Positions 24,073 to 32,121 of a DNA stretch of 64,000 nt are shown here, in pieces. The DNA lies in assembly GCA_964534125.1 (NCBI GenBank), contig CAZHOJ010000006.1, forward strand, positions 1 through 64,000, read 5' to 3'. Under the pieces are notes generated by a model. It had not been told where the DNA came from, did no database searches, and saw nothing but the letters and a program-made list of their open reading frames with translations. This DNA is from 2-02-FULL-55-14 sp964534125. Lineage in GTDB: Bacteria; Bacteroidota; Ignavibacteria; UBA10030. Each line of letters opens with the position of its first letter. Position 1 is the stretch's first letter. Both the position numbers and the translations under genes were made by a program.

Positions 24073-25062
24073 TCAACGTATCGATGTTTCTGTTCGTTCC
24101 CCCAGCCTGAGCACAACATAGTCACATCCCCGCTCCGTCACAAGGGCGGGATCGCCTGATACGAACGCTGCTGTCGAGAGCGCGTCCGCCTCACAGGAGG
24201 ACTGAGCCATAACGGTCATGCTCGTACACGCGACGGGGTTCTTTCCCGTGCGGGGGTCGAAGATATGTCCGATAACGCCACCAGACCGGTGGCGAGTGTT
24301 ACGGCTGTTTGTCGATGTGGACAGGGCCTGGTCTTTCAAGCTCAGGGTCCGGAACACCTCCTCCGGTTCGACCGGATGAGGAATGACAACGCTCCATCCG
24401 TCCGAATCCGGCGGAGCCCCTATCGCATAGATGTCCCCCCCGTGATTGATGAGGCCGCGGACAATGCCATGCTGCCGCAAAACGTCCGCCATACGGTCGA
24501 CCGCAAATCCCACGGCAACACCCCCTGTGTCGATACGCACGGCCGGATGATCGAGAAGGACCGATCCGTCCGGGAGTATGAGAAGATGGTCATCGCCGAT
24601 GATGACCTCACGTTCATCGGACCGATCCGCCGGCATGTCGTCACGGAAGCCCCATTGCTCCATCAGCGGTTCGACTGTCACATCGAACGCCCCGCCCGAC
24701 ACTTCATGGAACATTTTTGCCTTCCGGAGGAGGTCCTGCGTGTCCCGCTGTACCAATACGGGTCCTGTTCCTGCATATCTGTTCACTCTTCCGATGTCGC
24801 TGTCCGGCCTGAACACCGACAGGAGGCGTTCCAGCCGGTAGAGTTCTGCGAACGCTGCCGAGGTGGCCTCGACGAGATGCGCCCGGCCTTCGCCGAACGC
24901 ACTGACCGAGACGGTCGTCCCCATCGCGTACACCGCCCGCTCGAGATAGGTCCCCCCTCGCGATGCAGCACGGAGCAACGAACCGGGGAGGGCAAGCGAC
25001 ATCATGCCGCCGGCAATGATGCGCAGCGATGAACCGAGGAATGCCCGGCGTGATGCGCTCAC
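24073..25062 (-). CDS. apbE: ApbE, FAD:protein FMN transferase
   Basis: 329 residues with a Tat/Sec-type N-terminus (SRRAFLGSSLRIIAGGMM). ApbE motifs follow in order: AMGTTVSVSAFG, the GGVAVGFAVDRM loop (the usual Lys is Val here), LINHGGDIYAIG, ALSTSTNSRN and GHIFDPRTG. ApbE covalently attaches FMN to Thr/Ser of exported flavoproteins using FAD. A credible substrate is two genes upstream in the same operon: the FMN-binding protein with an AGATLS motif. The 4-bp overlap with the preceding membrane-protein gene points to translational coupling. Confidence 0.9.
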   Translation of the reverse strand: MSASRRAFLGSSLRIIAGGMMSLALPGSLLRAASRGGTYLERAVYAMGTTVSVSAFGEGRAHLVEATSAAFAELYRLERLLSVFRPDSDIGRVNRYAGTGPVLVQRDTQDLLRKAKMFHEVSGGAFDVTVEPLMEQWGFRDDMPADRSDEREVIIGDDHLLILPDGSVLLDHPAVRIDTGGVAVGFAVDRMADVLRQHGIVRGLINHGGDIYAIGAPPDSDGWSVVIPHPVEPEEVFRTLSLKDQALSTSTNSRNTRHRSGGVIGHIFDPRTGKNPVACTSMTVMAQSSCEADALSTAAFVSGDPALVTERGCDYVVLRLGERTETSIR

Positions 25063-25613
25063 GGAAGCCCCTCCTCTTCTTCCACGACATCATCGACCGT
25101 CTCCGATGGCAGCGTCACGGACGACATCTCCGCCCTCCGTCCCGGACCGAAGATGAACATCCCGAGAGCACCGAGGAGGAGGAGGAGCGTCGTCTGCAGT
25201 CCGGAGAACCCGATGACCTTCACAATGGCGAAGGCCGGATCGACAAACCGGACAAGCCACCCGCCCGCTTCGCTCAGAAGCCCGAACACAAAGGCCAGCG
25301 AGATGAACCAGACCTTGACCGGTCGTGAGAACGGCGCGAAGATGAACAGGTGGGTGAGCATCAGGAGGATGAGGGACATCATCGCCATGTGAGAGTGCGT
25401 GACCTCGAGCATCGAACCGGCGGTCCGGGGAGGGCGGAAGTCCTCTTCCGAACCGTTGTAGTACGCCACCACTGAGGCCGGGTCGAGCGACATCTTCGAG
25501 AAATAGAGGGCGAACCCGGTGACGACGAACACCACCAGGAAGACAAGTGTGAGCCCCAGCGTCAGCCGCATGAGCGAGTGATTCTGGAACCCACCCGATT
25601 GCATGTACTTCAT
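25059..25613 (-). CDS. Four-helix membrane protein of a flavin redox operon
   Basis: 184 residues from ATG 25613. Four membrane helices are evident at about residues 16-38, 72-94, 99-122 and 129-156, with an acidic C-terminal tail. His73, His75 and His88 lie in or near helix 2 (THSHMAMMSLILLMLTH) and Glu115 in helix 3, compatible with a small haem- or quinone-interacting subunit. I do not recognise a named family. It overlaps the FMN-binding protein gene (25610) and apbE (25062) by 4 bp each, so the three are co-translated and likely act together in the inner membrane. Confidence 0.7.
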   Translation of the reverse strand: MKYMQSGGFQNHSLMRLTLGLTLVFLVVFVVTGFALYFSKMSLDPASVVAYYNGSEEDFRPPRTAGSMLEVTHSHMAMMSLILLMLTHLFIFAPFSRPVKVWFISLAFVFGLLSEAGGWLVRFVDPAFAIVKVIGFSGLQTTLLLLLGALGMFIFGPGRRAEMSSVTLPSETVDDVVEEEEGLP

Positions 25614-26170
25614 CGTACATCCTCCGCTGCCACAACAATGGCATATGTTGCCAGGACCCGCCGGACAGCATCGCTGATCGCCTGCGCCGACAGCGTCGCT
25701 CCTGCGATGGCGTGAATGCCTCGCTTCAGGAAGAGGTCGTCCACCTGTGTCTTGCCGCCGAACTGGGCCATCCATTGTTCCGACGGCATGTAGTCCTCCG
25801 GTTCGTGGAATGCGAGGATCTCCACTGACCGGATGGACGTGTCGGGACCGACGACGATGATGAATGTCGCCGGCATAGTGCGCACGGTCATTGTTTCGAG
25901 GAACGCCGTGCCGATCGCACCCCGGTCTGTGGTCGCCACGTAGTACGTCACCAGCTTCGACTCGACCTTCGCTCGAGCCGCACGCTGTATGGCGTCAACC
26001 TGCTCATTCGTGAGAAAGGCCGTCTTGCGCACGATCGTGGCCTCGCCGAAGGAGGCCTTCAGCGCCTGCTCCCTTGTCATCCGGACCTGAGCAGGGAGCG
26101 TGACAGCAAAGAGCGCTGCGCTTACAAGCACAAGGATCGCCCTCCTGTTGTGCATATGTGTGTGCATCAT
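25610..26170 (-). CDS. Exported FMN-binding-domain protein (RnfG/NqrC-like)
   Basis: 186 residues with a signal peptide (ILVLVSAALFAVTLPAQ). The FMN_bind domain covers residues about 75-175 and has the covalent attachment motif AGATLS around Thr159, the residue ApbE flavinylates in this family. Alternative start ATGs are at 26170, 26167 and 26155. As in NqrC/RnfG, it should carry FMN as a one- or two-electron relay on the periplasmic side. Adjacent apbE, a small membrane protein and a porin in the same operon make it a probable extracytoplasmic electron carrier. Confidence 0.85.
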   Translation of the reverse strand: MMHTHMHNRRAILVLVSAALFAVTLPAQVRMTREQALKASFGEATIVRKTAFLTNEQVDAIQRAARAKVESKLVTYYVATTDRGAIGTAFLETMTVRTMPATFIIVVGPDTSIRSVEILAFHEPEDYMPSEQWMAQFGGKTQVDDLFLKRGIHAIAGATLSAQAISDAVRRVLATYAIVVAAEDVR

Positions 26171-26185
26171 GCCCAGTCAGTCTCT

Positions 26186-27475
26186 TCAGTACATGTACGT
26201 GACGGCGATGCTCCACTGATCGGTCGCAGTTCCTGCACCATTCGTGTTGTCCCGATAGTCCGCTTTGAACGCGACATTGGGATGGGGTTTCCACGTGAGG
26301 CCGACGATGAGCGCAGACTGCTCGTTCGCTGCAGCCGGCGCGGATCCCGCCGGGACTTCTGTATGGGTGTTGAGTGCTTCATACTGTACATAGGGCGCGA
26401 GATACTGTTTCGTGTCGGGGATGAGATGCGGAAGGAGGTCGTATCCCGCGGCAACGTACCACCCGGCCTGGACGCTTCCGATGACGGGAGCCGCGGGTGC
26501 TCCGCTCTTCCAGCGAAGGTATCCGGCGACCCGGTCCGCTTCATCCACTGAGGTACGGGCGAACAGTCCTCTCACCTCGAGGCCCTTCCAGGAATACATG
26601 CCATGCGCCGAAATGACCATGGTGAAAGCCGAAATAGCGCGACCGACAGAGTCTTTCTCACCCTGTCCGGTGTTCCCCGCAAATCCGCTCACGACCAGCG
26701 ACGCTCCCGGCACACCCGAGTATTCCAGTCGGCCGGATAGGGCGAGGTCCTCGACGACCGCACGTGCACCGCTCTGTCGTCCGCCTCGGATGCCCGAGGA
26801 CGAAAAACTGTCCATGACAAGGCTCTCAAGGACATATGCCCGGTACTCCACGCCATCGAAAGGGCGGCCAAAGACGCCGGCTCCGTTTGCTCTCCATGTG
26901 GAAGGAATGATCGTTCGTTCCACGGCAGGACGGTTGGTCCCGAAGAACGTCGGCGGCTCATGCATCTCGTTCACGATACCCACGGGCACGAGCACCATCC
27001 CCGCGCGCACATTCACCGCAGGAGAGAGGAGCAGGTCGATGTAGCCGAATTCCACGGAGACCTCTCCTCCTTTTCCTGTGCTCGCGTGCTCGAACTCCAC
27101 CTCCGAGTTGAACAGGACCCAATCATTGAACCGATAGCCGACATAGATGATGTTCCGATAATAGTCGAGACGGTCCTTTGCTGCCGCAGCCGTTCCGTCG
27201 TCTTTCGATGCGGCGAAGTTCTCGTACAACACTTCACCGTAGCCCGCCAGGGAGACGCCTGATCGCTTTGTCGAATAGATCTTGGACGCTGCGGGCCCCA
27301 TTCCGGCGAAGCTTCCGGAGGCGGTCTCATCGACGCTCCCGAGCTTCAGCCGTTCGATCTCCTCGGCGAGGATCTCGATACGCCGGCCAAGCTCGGCAAG
27401 TGAATCAGCCTGTTGAGCAGAAAGGACGGCCGCAGAAGACAGAGTGAGAGCGATGACAAGGACAGCAGACTTCAT
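26186..27475 (-). CDS. Outer-membrane porin-like protein (OprO/P type)
   Basis: 429 residues from ATG 27475, with a signal peptide (SAVLVIALTLSSAAVLSAQQ) and a short coiled coil (SLAELGRRIEILAEEIERL) as seen in trimeric phosphate-selective-type porins. The remainder is a barrel with strands such as IIYVGYRFNDWVLFNSEVEF and ends AVTYMY with a terminal aromatic residue, typical of outer-membrane barrels. The upstream extension to 27727 crosses hairpins and is rejected. It heads the operon with the flavin genes and may provide the outer-membrane passage for the substrate or electron acceptor; that is inference. Confidence 0.8.
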   Translation of the reverse strand: MKSAVLVIALTLSSAAVLSAQQADSLAELGRRIEILAEEIERLKLGSVDETASGSFAGMGPAASKIYSTKRSGVSLAGYGEVLYENFAASKDDGTAAAAKDRLDYYRNIIYVGYRFNDWVLFNSEVEFEHASTGKGGEVSVEFGYIDLLLSPAVNVRAGMVLVPVGIVNEMHEPPTFFGTNRPAVERTIIPSTWRANGAGVFGRPFDGVEYRAYVLESLVMDSFSSSGIRGGRQSGARAVVEDLALSGRLEYSGVPGASLVVSGFAGNTGQGEKDSVGRAISAFTMVISAHGMYSWKGLEVRGLFARTSVDEADRVAGYLRWKSGAPAAPVIGSVQAGWYVAAGYDLLPHLIPDTKQYLAPYVQYEALNTHTEVPAGSAPAAANEQSALIVGLTWKPHPNVAFKADYRDNTNGAGTATDQWSIAVTYMY

Positions 27476-27564
27476 AACGTACCTCCGGTGCGTGGAAGAT
27501 GGATCAGGAAGGCCTGTTCTCGCCGTTGCTTCGGGGAAGGGAATGAGGTACCTTGCAGAAGCAA

Positions 27565-27640
27565 AGAGGGTCTGCGGCCTTGCCGCACGGGCCTCTTCTG
27601 TGATCCGACGCCGCCGGCCTGCCAGGGTTCGGGCGGCGTC
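27565..27640 (-). promoter_or_regulatory. Two strong hairpins between feo genes and the porin
   Basis: GACGCCGCC (27607-27615) pairs perfectly with GGCGGCGTC (27632-27640). A second structure at 27565-27596 pairs TGCGGC with GCCGCA (27573-27578 and 27582-27587) and AGAGG with CCTCT, followed on the minus strand by TTTGCTTCTG. They could be the terminator of the feo operon or a regulated leader for the porin operon. They do not match any riboswitch class I know. Confidence 0.45.
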
Positions 27641-27681
27641 CTTATGTACACACTGCCGGATGCTTCGACGGCAGCGGTTGT

Positions 27682-27894
27682 CTACTTCGAGATATGCGCC
27701 ACGGGACACCCGGACTGATGCACACATTTCGAACAGCCGGGGTCATTCACGGGAACAAATGTCAGGCATCGCGGGCATCGTTCCGAGAACGGATTGGTCA
27801 GCGTATAGCGGCACTGCGGGCACACGCGCTGCTCCTGCTGAAGCTGCTGGTCCAGCGTCTTATCCTTTCCCTTCACCTCCGCGAACATCTTCAT
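27682..27894 (-). CDS. FeoB-associated zinc-ribbon protein
   Basis: 70 residues with CPQC, CPRC and CSKC pairs plus a final Cys (HQSGCPV), so probably one or two metal-binding ribbons. It starts 4 bp beyond the feoB stop and is clearly cotranscribed. Small Cys-rich partners of FeoB (FeoC-like or Cys-rich FeoB-associated proteins) are common, but this sequence does not match classic FeoC winged helix. Role in Fe(II) uptake is by context only. Confidence 0.65.
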   Translation of the reverse strand: MKMFAEVKGKDKTLDQQLQQEQRVCPQCRYTLTNPFSERCPRCLTFVPVNDPGCSKCVHQSGCPVAHISK

Positions 27895-27898
27895 GGCG

Positions 27899-29800
27899 TC
27901 ACATCAGGATCCGAGACAGGATCCCGCCGATGGTGAACGCACCGATCCATGCTCCGAACCATACGATCGTGGCCTCCTTCAAACCCCGCTCCTTCATCAT
28001 CACCATCAGCGAAGCGATACACGGAACGAACAGTGTGATCGTCACCAGCGCCACGACGATCTGGTCGCTCGAGAGCGGGAGTTCATAGAGACCTGCTGCA
28101 CCGAAGTCGCGCCGGACGATGCCCATCACGAAGGCCGTCGCCGCTTCCCGCGGAAGCTGCAGCCATCCTGTCGTGAAAGGAGCGAGCAGGTCCTGCCACA
28201 CCTCCAGAATACCCGTCACCTGCATCACGCCGACGACGAGCGCACCCGCAAAGAACCAGGGAGTCGCCTCCTTCATAAAATGGTACGACCGGAAGACAGT
28301 CTTCCGCACAACGTTGTCGAACCGCGGGATCCGCATCGGCGGCAGATCGATCAGGAGCGGTGTGGTCTCCCCGGGGAGGAACCTGTTCAGGACCGTACCG
28401 GTAAGCACGAACACCGAGAAGATCGTCACGCTATAGATGAGCATCGCCGTGAACCCGGCCCCGGCCAGCAATGCCGCAACAACGGCCAGCTGCGCCGAAC
28501 ATGGGATGGCGAACTGCAGAATTGCAGTAATAATTCGCTTTTCCCTCTCTGTTTCCATCAGCTTCGTGGTGATCGTGGCCATCGTCACGCATCCGAAACC
28601 GAGGATGAGCGGAATAACGGCCCTGCCGTTCAGACCCACTGTGTGGAGGCTTCGGTCGACCATTGTCGCCAGTCGTGGCAGGTAACCGCTGTCCTCCAGG
28701 ACGGCGAGCGAAAGATAGAACGCCACAACGAGGGGAAGAAGAAGGAACAGCAGATATGTGACGGTCATCGAGAGCGCGCCGAACTCTCCCACGAGGATCG
28801 TCCATATCCATGAGCCTTCCGGGACGAACCCGGAGACGATACCCTGTATCCAGGGTTCCCAGAGCTCATTCCCAAGGACCCCTTCTGTGAATCCGACAAG
28901 GTCCTGCGCCACGAGTGAACCGACAAAAAGGTAGATGAGGTACAGCACACCGCCGAGAAGCGGGACGCCAGTCCAGGGATTCACAGCAAGCCGGCCGAGC
29001 GTTGTGGCGAACCGCGCTCGCGCCTTCTTCTCGGAGAGCACAGCACTTATGAAGATGTTCACCCTGTTGCGCCGATTTATGTACAGCGCTTCCCGTTCCG
29101 TACCCGGCTCGATGCCGTGACGCTTCGCAATGACCTCGTCCCCCTCAAGCACGAGCAAAGCCTCTCCCTCGGAGCCTGTCCGGGAGAGCATCTCGTGCAG
29201 GCGGCCATGCAGCGACGGGTCCTGTTCCCCTTTGCGCGCCTCGTGGATAGCCTCGTCGAGCTTGTCGAACCCTTCGCCCGTAACAGCGGCGGTCCTGAAG
29301 ACCGGTACACCCAGGTACGAGGACAGCAGACGGGTATCGATATCGATCCCCTGCTTCTCCAGTTCGTCCGCGAAGTTCAGAACGACCGACACTTTCTTTC
29401 CCATGTCGATCAGCTGCTGCGTGAGGAAGAGGTCGCGTTCGAGATGGACAGAATCGACGATATTCAGGATGATGTCGGCCTCGAGGACGCAATCGCGCGT
29501 CACCGCCTCTTCGTCCGTGAACGAGGAGATCCCGTAGACGCCGGGTGTGTCGAACACATGCGTTCCATGGTATTCGCCGCGTGATATCTCGATGGTTGTG
29601 CCGGGGTAGTTCGAGACATCGACGTACAGTCCCGACAGATGATTGAAGATGAGGGACTTGCCGACGTTCGGATTGCCGACAAGGACGAGCCGGGTGGTGC
29701 CCGGTGTTTCGCCGCCGACACCAACACCAATGTGCGTGTGCCGCTCGATGTGCTCGTGGGGCTTGCTGCCGTGTGGTCCTGTAAGGGGTGCGTCGCTCAT
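27899..29800 (-). CDS. feoB: FeoB ferrous iron transporter
   Basis: 633 residues. The N-terminus is His-rich (HGSKPHEHIERHTHIG). The G domain has G1 GNPNVGKS, G3 DTPGVYG, G4-like NFADE and G5-like TAAVTGEG. The membrane part has the Gate repeats, including the LPRLATMVDRSLHTVGLNGR segment and ILGFGCVTMATITT. It moves Fe(II) across the inner membrane. At 633 residues it is shorter than typical FeoB proteins, the reduction falling in the spacer and C-terminal part. It overlaps feoA by 4 bp. Confidence 0.93.
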   Translation of the reverse strand: MSDAPLTGPHGSKPHEHIERHTHIGVGVGGETPGTTRLVLVGNPNVGKSLIFNHLSGLYVDVSNYPGTTIEISRGEYHGTHVFDTPGVYGISSFTDEEAVTRDCVLEADIILNIVDSVHLERDLFLTQQLIDMGKKVSVVLNFADELEKQGIDIDTRLLSSYLGVPVFRTAAVTGEGFDKLDEAIHEARKGEQDPSLHGRLHEMLSRTGSEGEALLVLEGDEVIAKRHGIEPGTEREALYINRRNRVNIFISAVLSEKKARARFATTLGRLAVNPWTGVPLLGGVLYLIYLFVGSLVAQDLVGFTEGVLGNELWEPWIQGIVSGFVPEGSWIWTILVGEFGALSMTVTYLLFLLLPLVVAFYLSLAVLEDSGYLPRLATMVDRSLHTVGLNGRAVIPLILGFGCVTMATITTKLMETEREKRIITAILQFAIPCSAQLAVVAALLAGAGFTAMLIYSVTIFSVFVLTGTVLNRFLPGETTPLLIDLPPMRIPRFDNVVRKTVFRSYHFMKEATPWFFAGALVVGVMQVTGILEVWQDLLAPFTTGWLQLPREAATAFVMGIVRRDFGAAGLYELPLSSDQIVVALVTITLFVPCIASLMVMMKERGLKEATIVWFGAWIGAFTIGGILSRILM

Positions 29801-30057
29801 GTTCGTCCTTTGTGCTCGCCATTCAGGCGCACCGTTATCGCCGATGCCAGTTTCACACCGATGGCGATCTCCTGCCTGTTCTTTTCGACGAGCATCGTCC
29901 CGCCGGGCAGGCGCTGGATGCAGCGGATGCTCCCGCCTTTCAGGATGCCAAGCCGGATCAACTGCTCCCGGCTCCGGCCAGCCGGGACATCTACAACTTC
30001 GAGGTCGCGTCCTCGTGGTGCTTCTGTAAGGGGAAGAGTGTCTGTCGTTCTCATCAT
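29797..30057 (-). CDS. feoA: FeoA, SH3-like accessory protein
   Basis: 86 residues with the FeoA SH3-like barrel: VVDVPAGRSREQLIRLGILKG, then GGTMLVEKNRQEIAIGVKLA. FeoA helps FeoB function in ferrous iron uptake. It is first in the operon; a 15-bp perfect palindrome lies about 45 bp upstream of its start. Confidence 0.88.
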   Translation of the reverse strand: MMRTTDTLPLTEAPRGRDLEVVDVPAGRSREQLIRLGILKGGSIRCIQRLPGGTMLVEKNRQEIAIGVKLASAITVRLNGEHKGRT

Positions 30058-30102
30058 TCGGAATGCAAGGTCTGGCCGTCTCTGATTCAGTGGCTTAAAA
30101 CA

Positions 30103-30117
30103 GGACTAAATTAGTCC
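30103..30117 (-). promoter_or_regulatory. Palindromic operator candidate upstream of feoA
   Basis: GGACTAA-A-TTAGTCC is a perfect 15-bp palindrome 46-60 bp ahead of the feoA start, in the otherwise AT-rich spacer. Its position suits an operator for an iron-responsive or redox repressor. It does not match the Fur box. The regulator is unknown. Confidence 0.5.
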
Positions 30118-30338
30118 GATTAACGACCGGAGTCAAGAATAGCGTTGCGAAAATCGTCAGAAATCGACAATTTTAGGAACTATTCTTGATTTCATTCCTC
30201 CTTTGGGGCATTGTACCTCGGTAAAATCGGGACGGGGGGATTTCTTCAAGCGCGGACGATTGGCCGCATGAGCAGGCACACTAGTTGCACATGCATCGGC
30301 CAAAAAATACGGGCTCACGACAGAGAAGGACTATTACC

Positions 30339-31097
30339 ATGCTCGACCTCATAGGCAAAGTGGTTCTCATCACAGGAGGCTCGCGCGGCATCGGAGCCGC
30401 GACCGCCCACCTTCTTGCACAAGCCGGTGCTGATATAGCTATCACGTACCACGGGAACAAGAAAGCAGCCGACCGGGTGGTCAAGGATGTCACGTCGCTC
30501 GGCCCTGAGTGCCTTGCCCTGAAAGCCGACGTCTCAAATGCCCGCCAGGTGAAAGCCAGCGTCCGAAAGGTGCATGACCACTTCGGTGCGATCGACATCC
30601 TCGTGAACAATGCCGGTGTCTGGACATATGGCGCGATCGGAAAGATGAAAGAATCCGTGTGGACCGAGACGCTCGACACAAACCTCAAGGGAACGTTCCT
30701 CTACTGCAATGAGGTCGTTCCGTACATGAAGAAGAGGAAGGAAGGGCGCATCATCAACATCGCCAGTACCGCAGGCCAGCGGGGAGAGGCATTCCACTCC
30801 CACTATGCAGCATCAAAAGGTGGGATGATCGCTTTCACCAAATCCATCGCCGGCGAGCTTGCTCCCTTCAACATCTATGCGAACTGCATCGCACCCGGCT
30901 GGGTCGACACGGACATGTCGCGCAATCCGCTGAAGATCCCCGCGCAGTTCCGGAGCATCGTCAAGACGATCCCGAACGGGCGTGTCGCAACTCCGGAGGA
31001 CATCGCCGGTGCTGTGCTGTACCTCGCCTCTTCGTACGCCACGCACCTCGTCGGCTCCACCATCAGCATCAACGGCGGCGGAGTGATGGCAGGGTGA
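30339..31097 (+). CDS. Short-chain dehydrogenase/reductase (FabG-like)
   Basis: 252 residues from ATG 30339, with AGAAGGA upstream. The classical SDR motifs are all seen: TGGSRGIG for NAD(P) binding, NNAG, and the catalytic Ser, Tyr and Lys in IASTAGQRG...HSHYAASKGG. The C-terminus GSTISINGGGVMAG matches 3-oxoacyl-ACP reductases, but this subfamily is broad and a single gene away from fab genes may reduce another substrate. It lies between the divergent feo operon and the copper module. Confidence 0.88.
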   Translation: MLDLIGKVVLITGGSRGIGAATAHLLAQAGADIAITYHGNKKAADRVVKDVTSLGPECLALKADVSNARQVKASVRKVHDHFGAIDILVNNAGVWTYGAIGKMKESVWTETLDTNLKGTFLYCNEVVPYMKKRKEGRIINIASTAGQRGEAFHSHYAASKGGMIAFTKSIAGELAPFNIYANCIAPGWVDTDMSRNPLKIPAQFRSIVKTIPNGRVATPEDIAGAVLYLASSYATHLVGSTISINGGGVMAG

Positions 31098-31206
31098 GGT
31101 AGATCGGCAAGGAGCGTGGCGCAAGGCGCTTGGGGGCGTGAGGGTATCCCTCCCCGAGCCCCGCTCTCCATGCCCCGTGCGATAAGACGCATATCCTGAA
31201 TTACGC

Positions 31207-31785
31207 GTGGACTCACAGCAACACACCCTCTCCATCCGCAACATGGTCTGCGACCGGTGTATCCGGGTCGTGCGCGAAGAGCTGCACCATCTGGGTCTGG
31301 ACGTTCGCCATGTTGAACTGGGCGAGGCCGTGGTTGCGGACGGATCTCGGCCGGTCGACCTCAGCACCATCGCCACGATGCTGGAAAAGAACGGGTTCGA
31401 GCTGATCCAGGACAAGCGCCGGAAGCTCATCGAGGACATCCGTGCTGCTGTCATCCGCCTCCTCCGCAGCGGAAAGCCGCTCCCGCCGAAGTTCCGACTC
31501 TCCCGCTACATCGCGCAGGAGCTGAACGAGGAATATCCTTCCCTCAGTTCGCTCTTCTCATCCGTCGAGGGGATGACCATCGAACACTACTTCATTCTCC
31601 AGAAGGTCGAGCGCGTCAAAGAGCTCCTGAAGTACGACGAACGGCCCCTCAAGGACATTGCCTGGGACCTCGGATACAGCAGCACACAGCATCTCTCCAA
31701 CCAGTTCAAACAGGTCACCGGCATGACCCCCTCCCGGTTCCGCAGCATGGGAATGTCGGGGAGGATCCCCCTGGACCGGGTCTGA
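31207..31785 (+). CDS. Copper-module regulator: HMA-like domain fused to AraC HTH
   Basis: 192 residues, starting at a GTG (31207). The first ~70 residues resemble a ferredoxin-like HMA domain with Cys15-x2-Cys18 (NMVCDRCIRVV). The last ~85 are an AraC/XylS double helix-turn-helix (RPLKDIAWDLGYSSTQHLSN, QFKQVTGMTPSRFR). The arrangement suggests a regulator that senses copper or another soft metal through its own HMA-like domain and controls copZ-copA just downstream. Metal identity is inferred from neighbours. Such fusions are recurrent in Bacteroidota. Confidence 0.8.
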   Translation: MDSQQHTLSIRNMVCDRCIRVVREELHHLGLDVRHVELGEAVVADGSRPVDLSTIATMLEKNGFELIQDKRRKLIEDIRAAVIRLLRSGKPLPPKFRLSRYIAQELNEEYPSLSSLFSSVEGMTIEHYFILQKVERVKELLKYDERPLKDIAWDLGYSSTQHLSNQFKQVTGMTPSRFRSMGMSGRIPLDRV

Positions 31786-31908
31786 CCCTGCGTCCGCACC
31801 GGCTTTTTGCACATTTTCCCGGAAATTCTGTACAACTCATCCCTGTGCGACGTCGTATGTTGCATACAGATCATCCATCATTCATCCCCTCCATATGAAG
31901 GGTCTGTC

Positions 31909-32112
31909 ATGAAGACACAAACGCTCACCATCCAGGGCATGTCGTGCAACCATTGCGTCATGCATGTCCGCAAGGAACTCTCGAAGGTCGCCACCGTCAA
32001 GGATGTACAGATCGGGAAGGCGGTCGTGGAGATCGACGAGTCCGCCACGACACATGCCGACCTGTCCAACGCCGTCGCCGAAGCCGGTTACTCCGTCACG
32101 TCCATTTCCTGA
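31909..32112 (+). CDS. copZ: CopZ-like copper chaperone
   Basis: 67 residues forming a single HMA domain with metal site GMSCNHC (Cys13, Cys16). The ATG at 31909 directly follows a GAAGGGTCTGTC stretch. It should hand Cu(I) to CopA. The gene precedes copA by 9 bp. Confidence 0.88.
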   Translation: MKTQTLTIQGMSCNHCVMHVRKELSKVATVKDVQIGKAVVEIDESATTHADLSNAVAEAGYSVTSIS

Positions 32113-32121
32113 GGATGCCCC

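Noticed and set aside
27565..27640. Cobalamin, TPP, FMN or SAM riboswitch upstream of the porin
   Set aside because: None of the conserved class-specific strings could be found; only simple stems are present.
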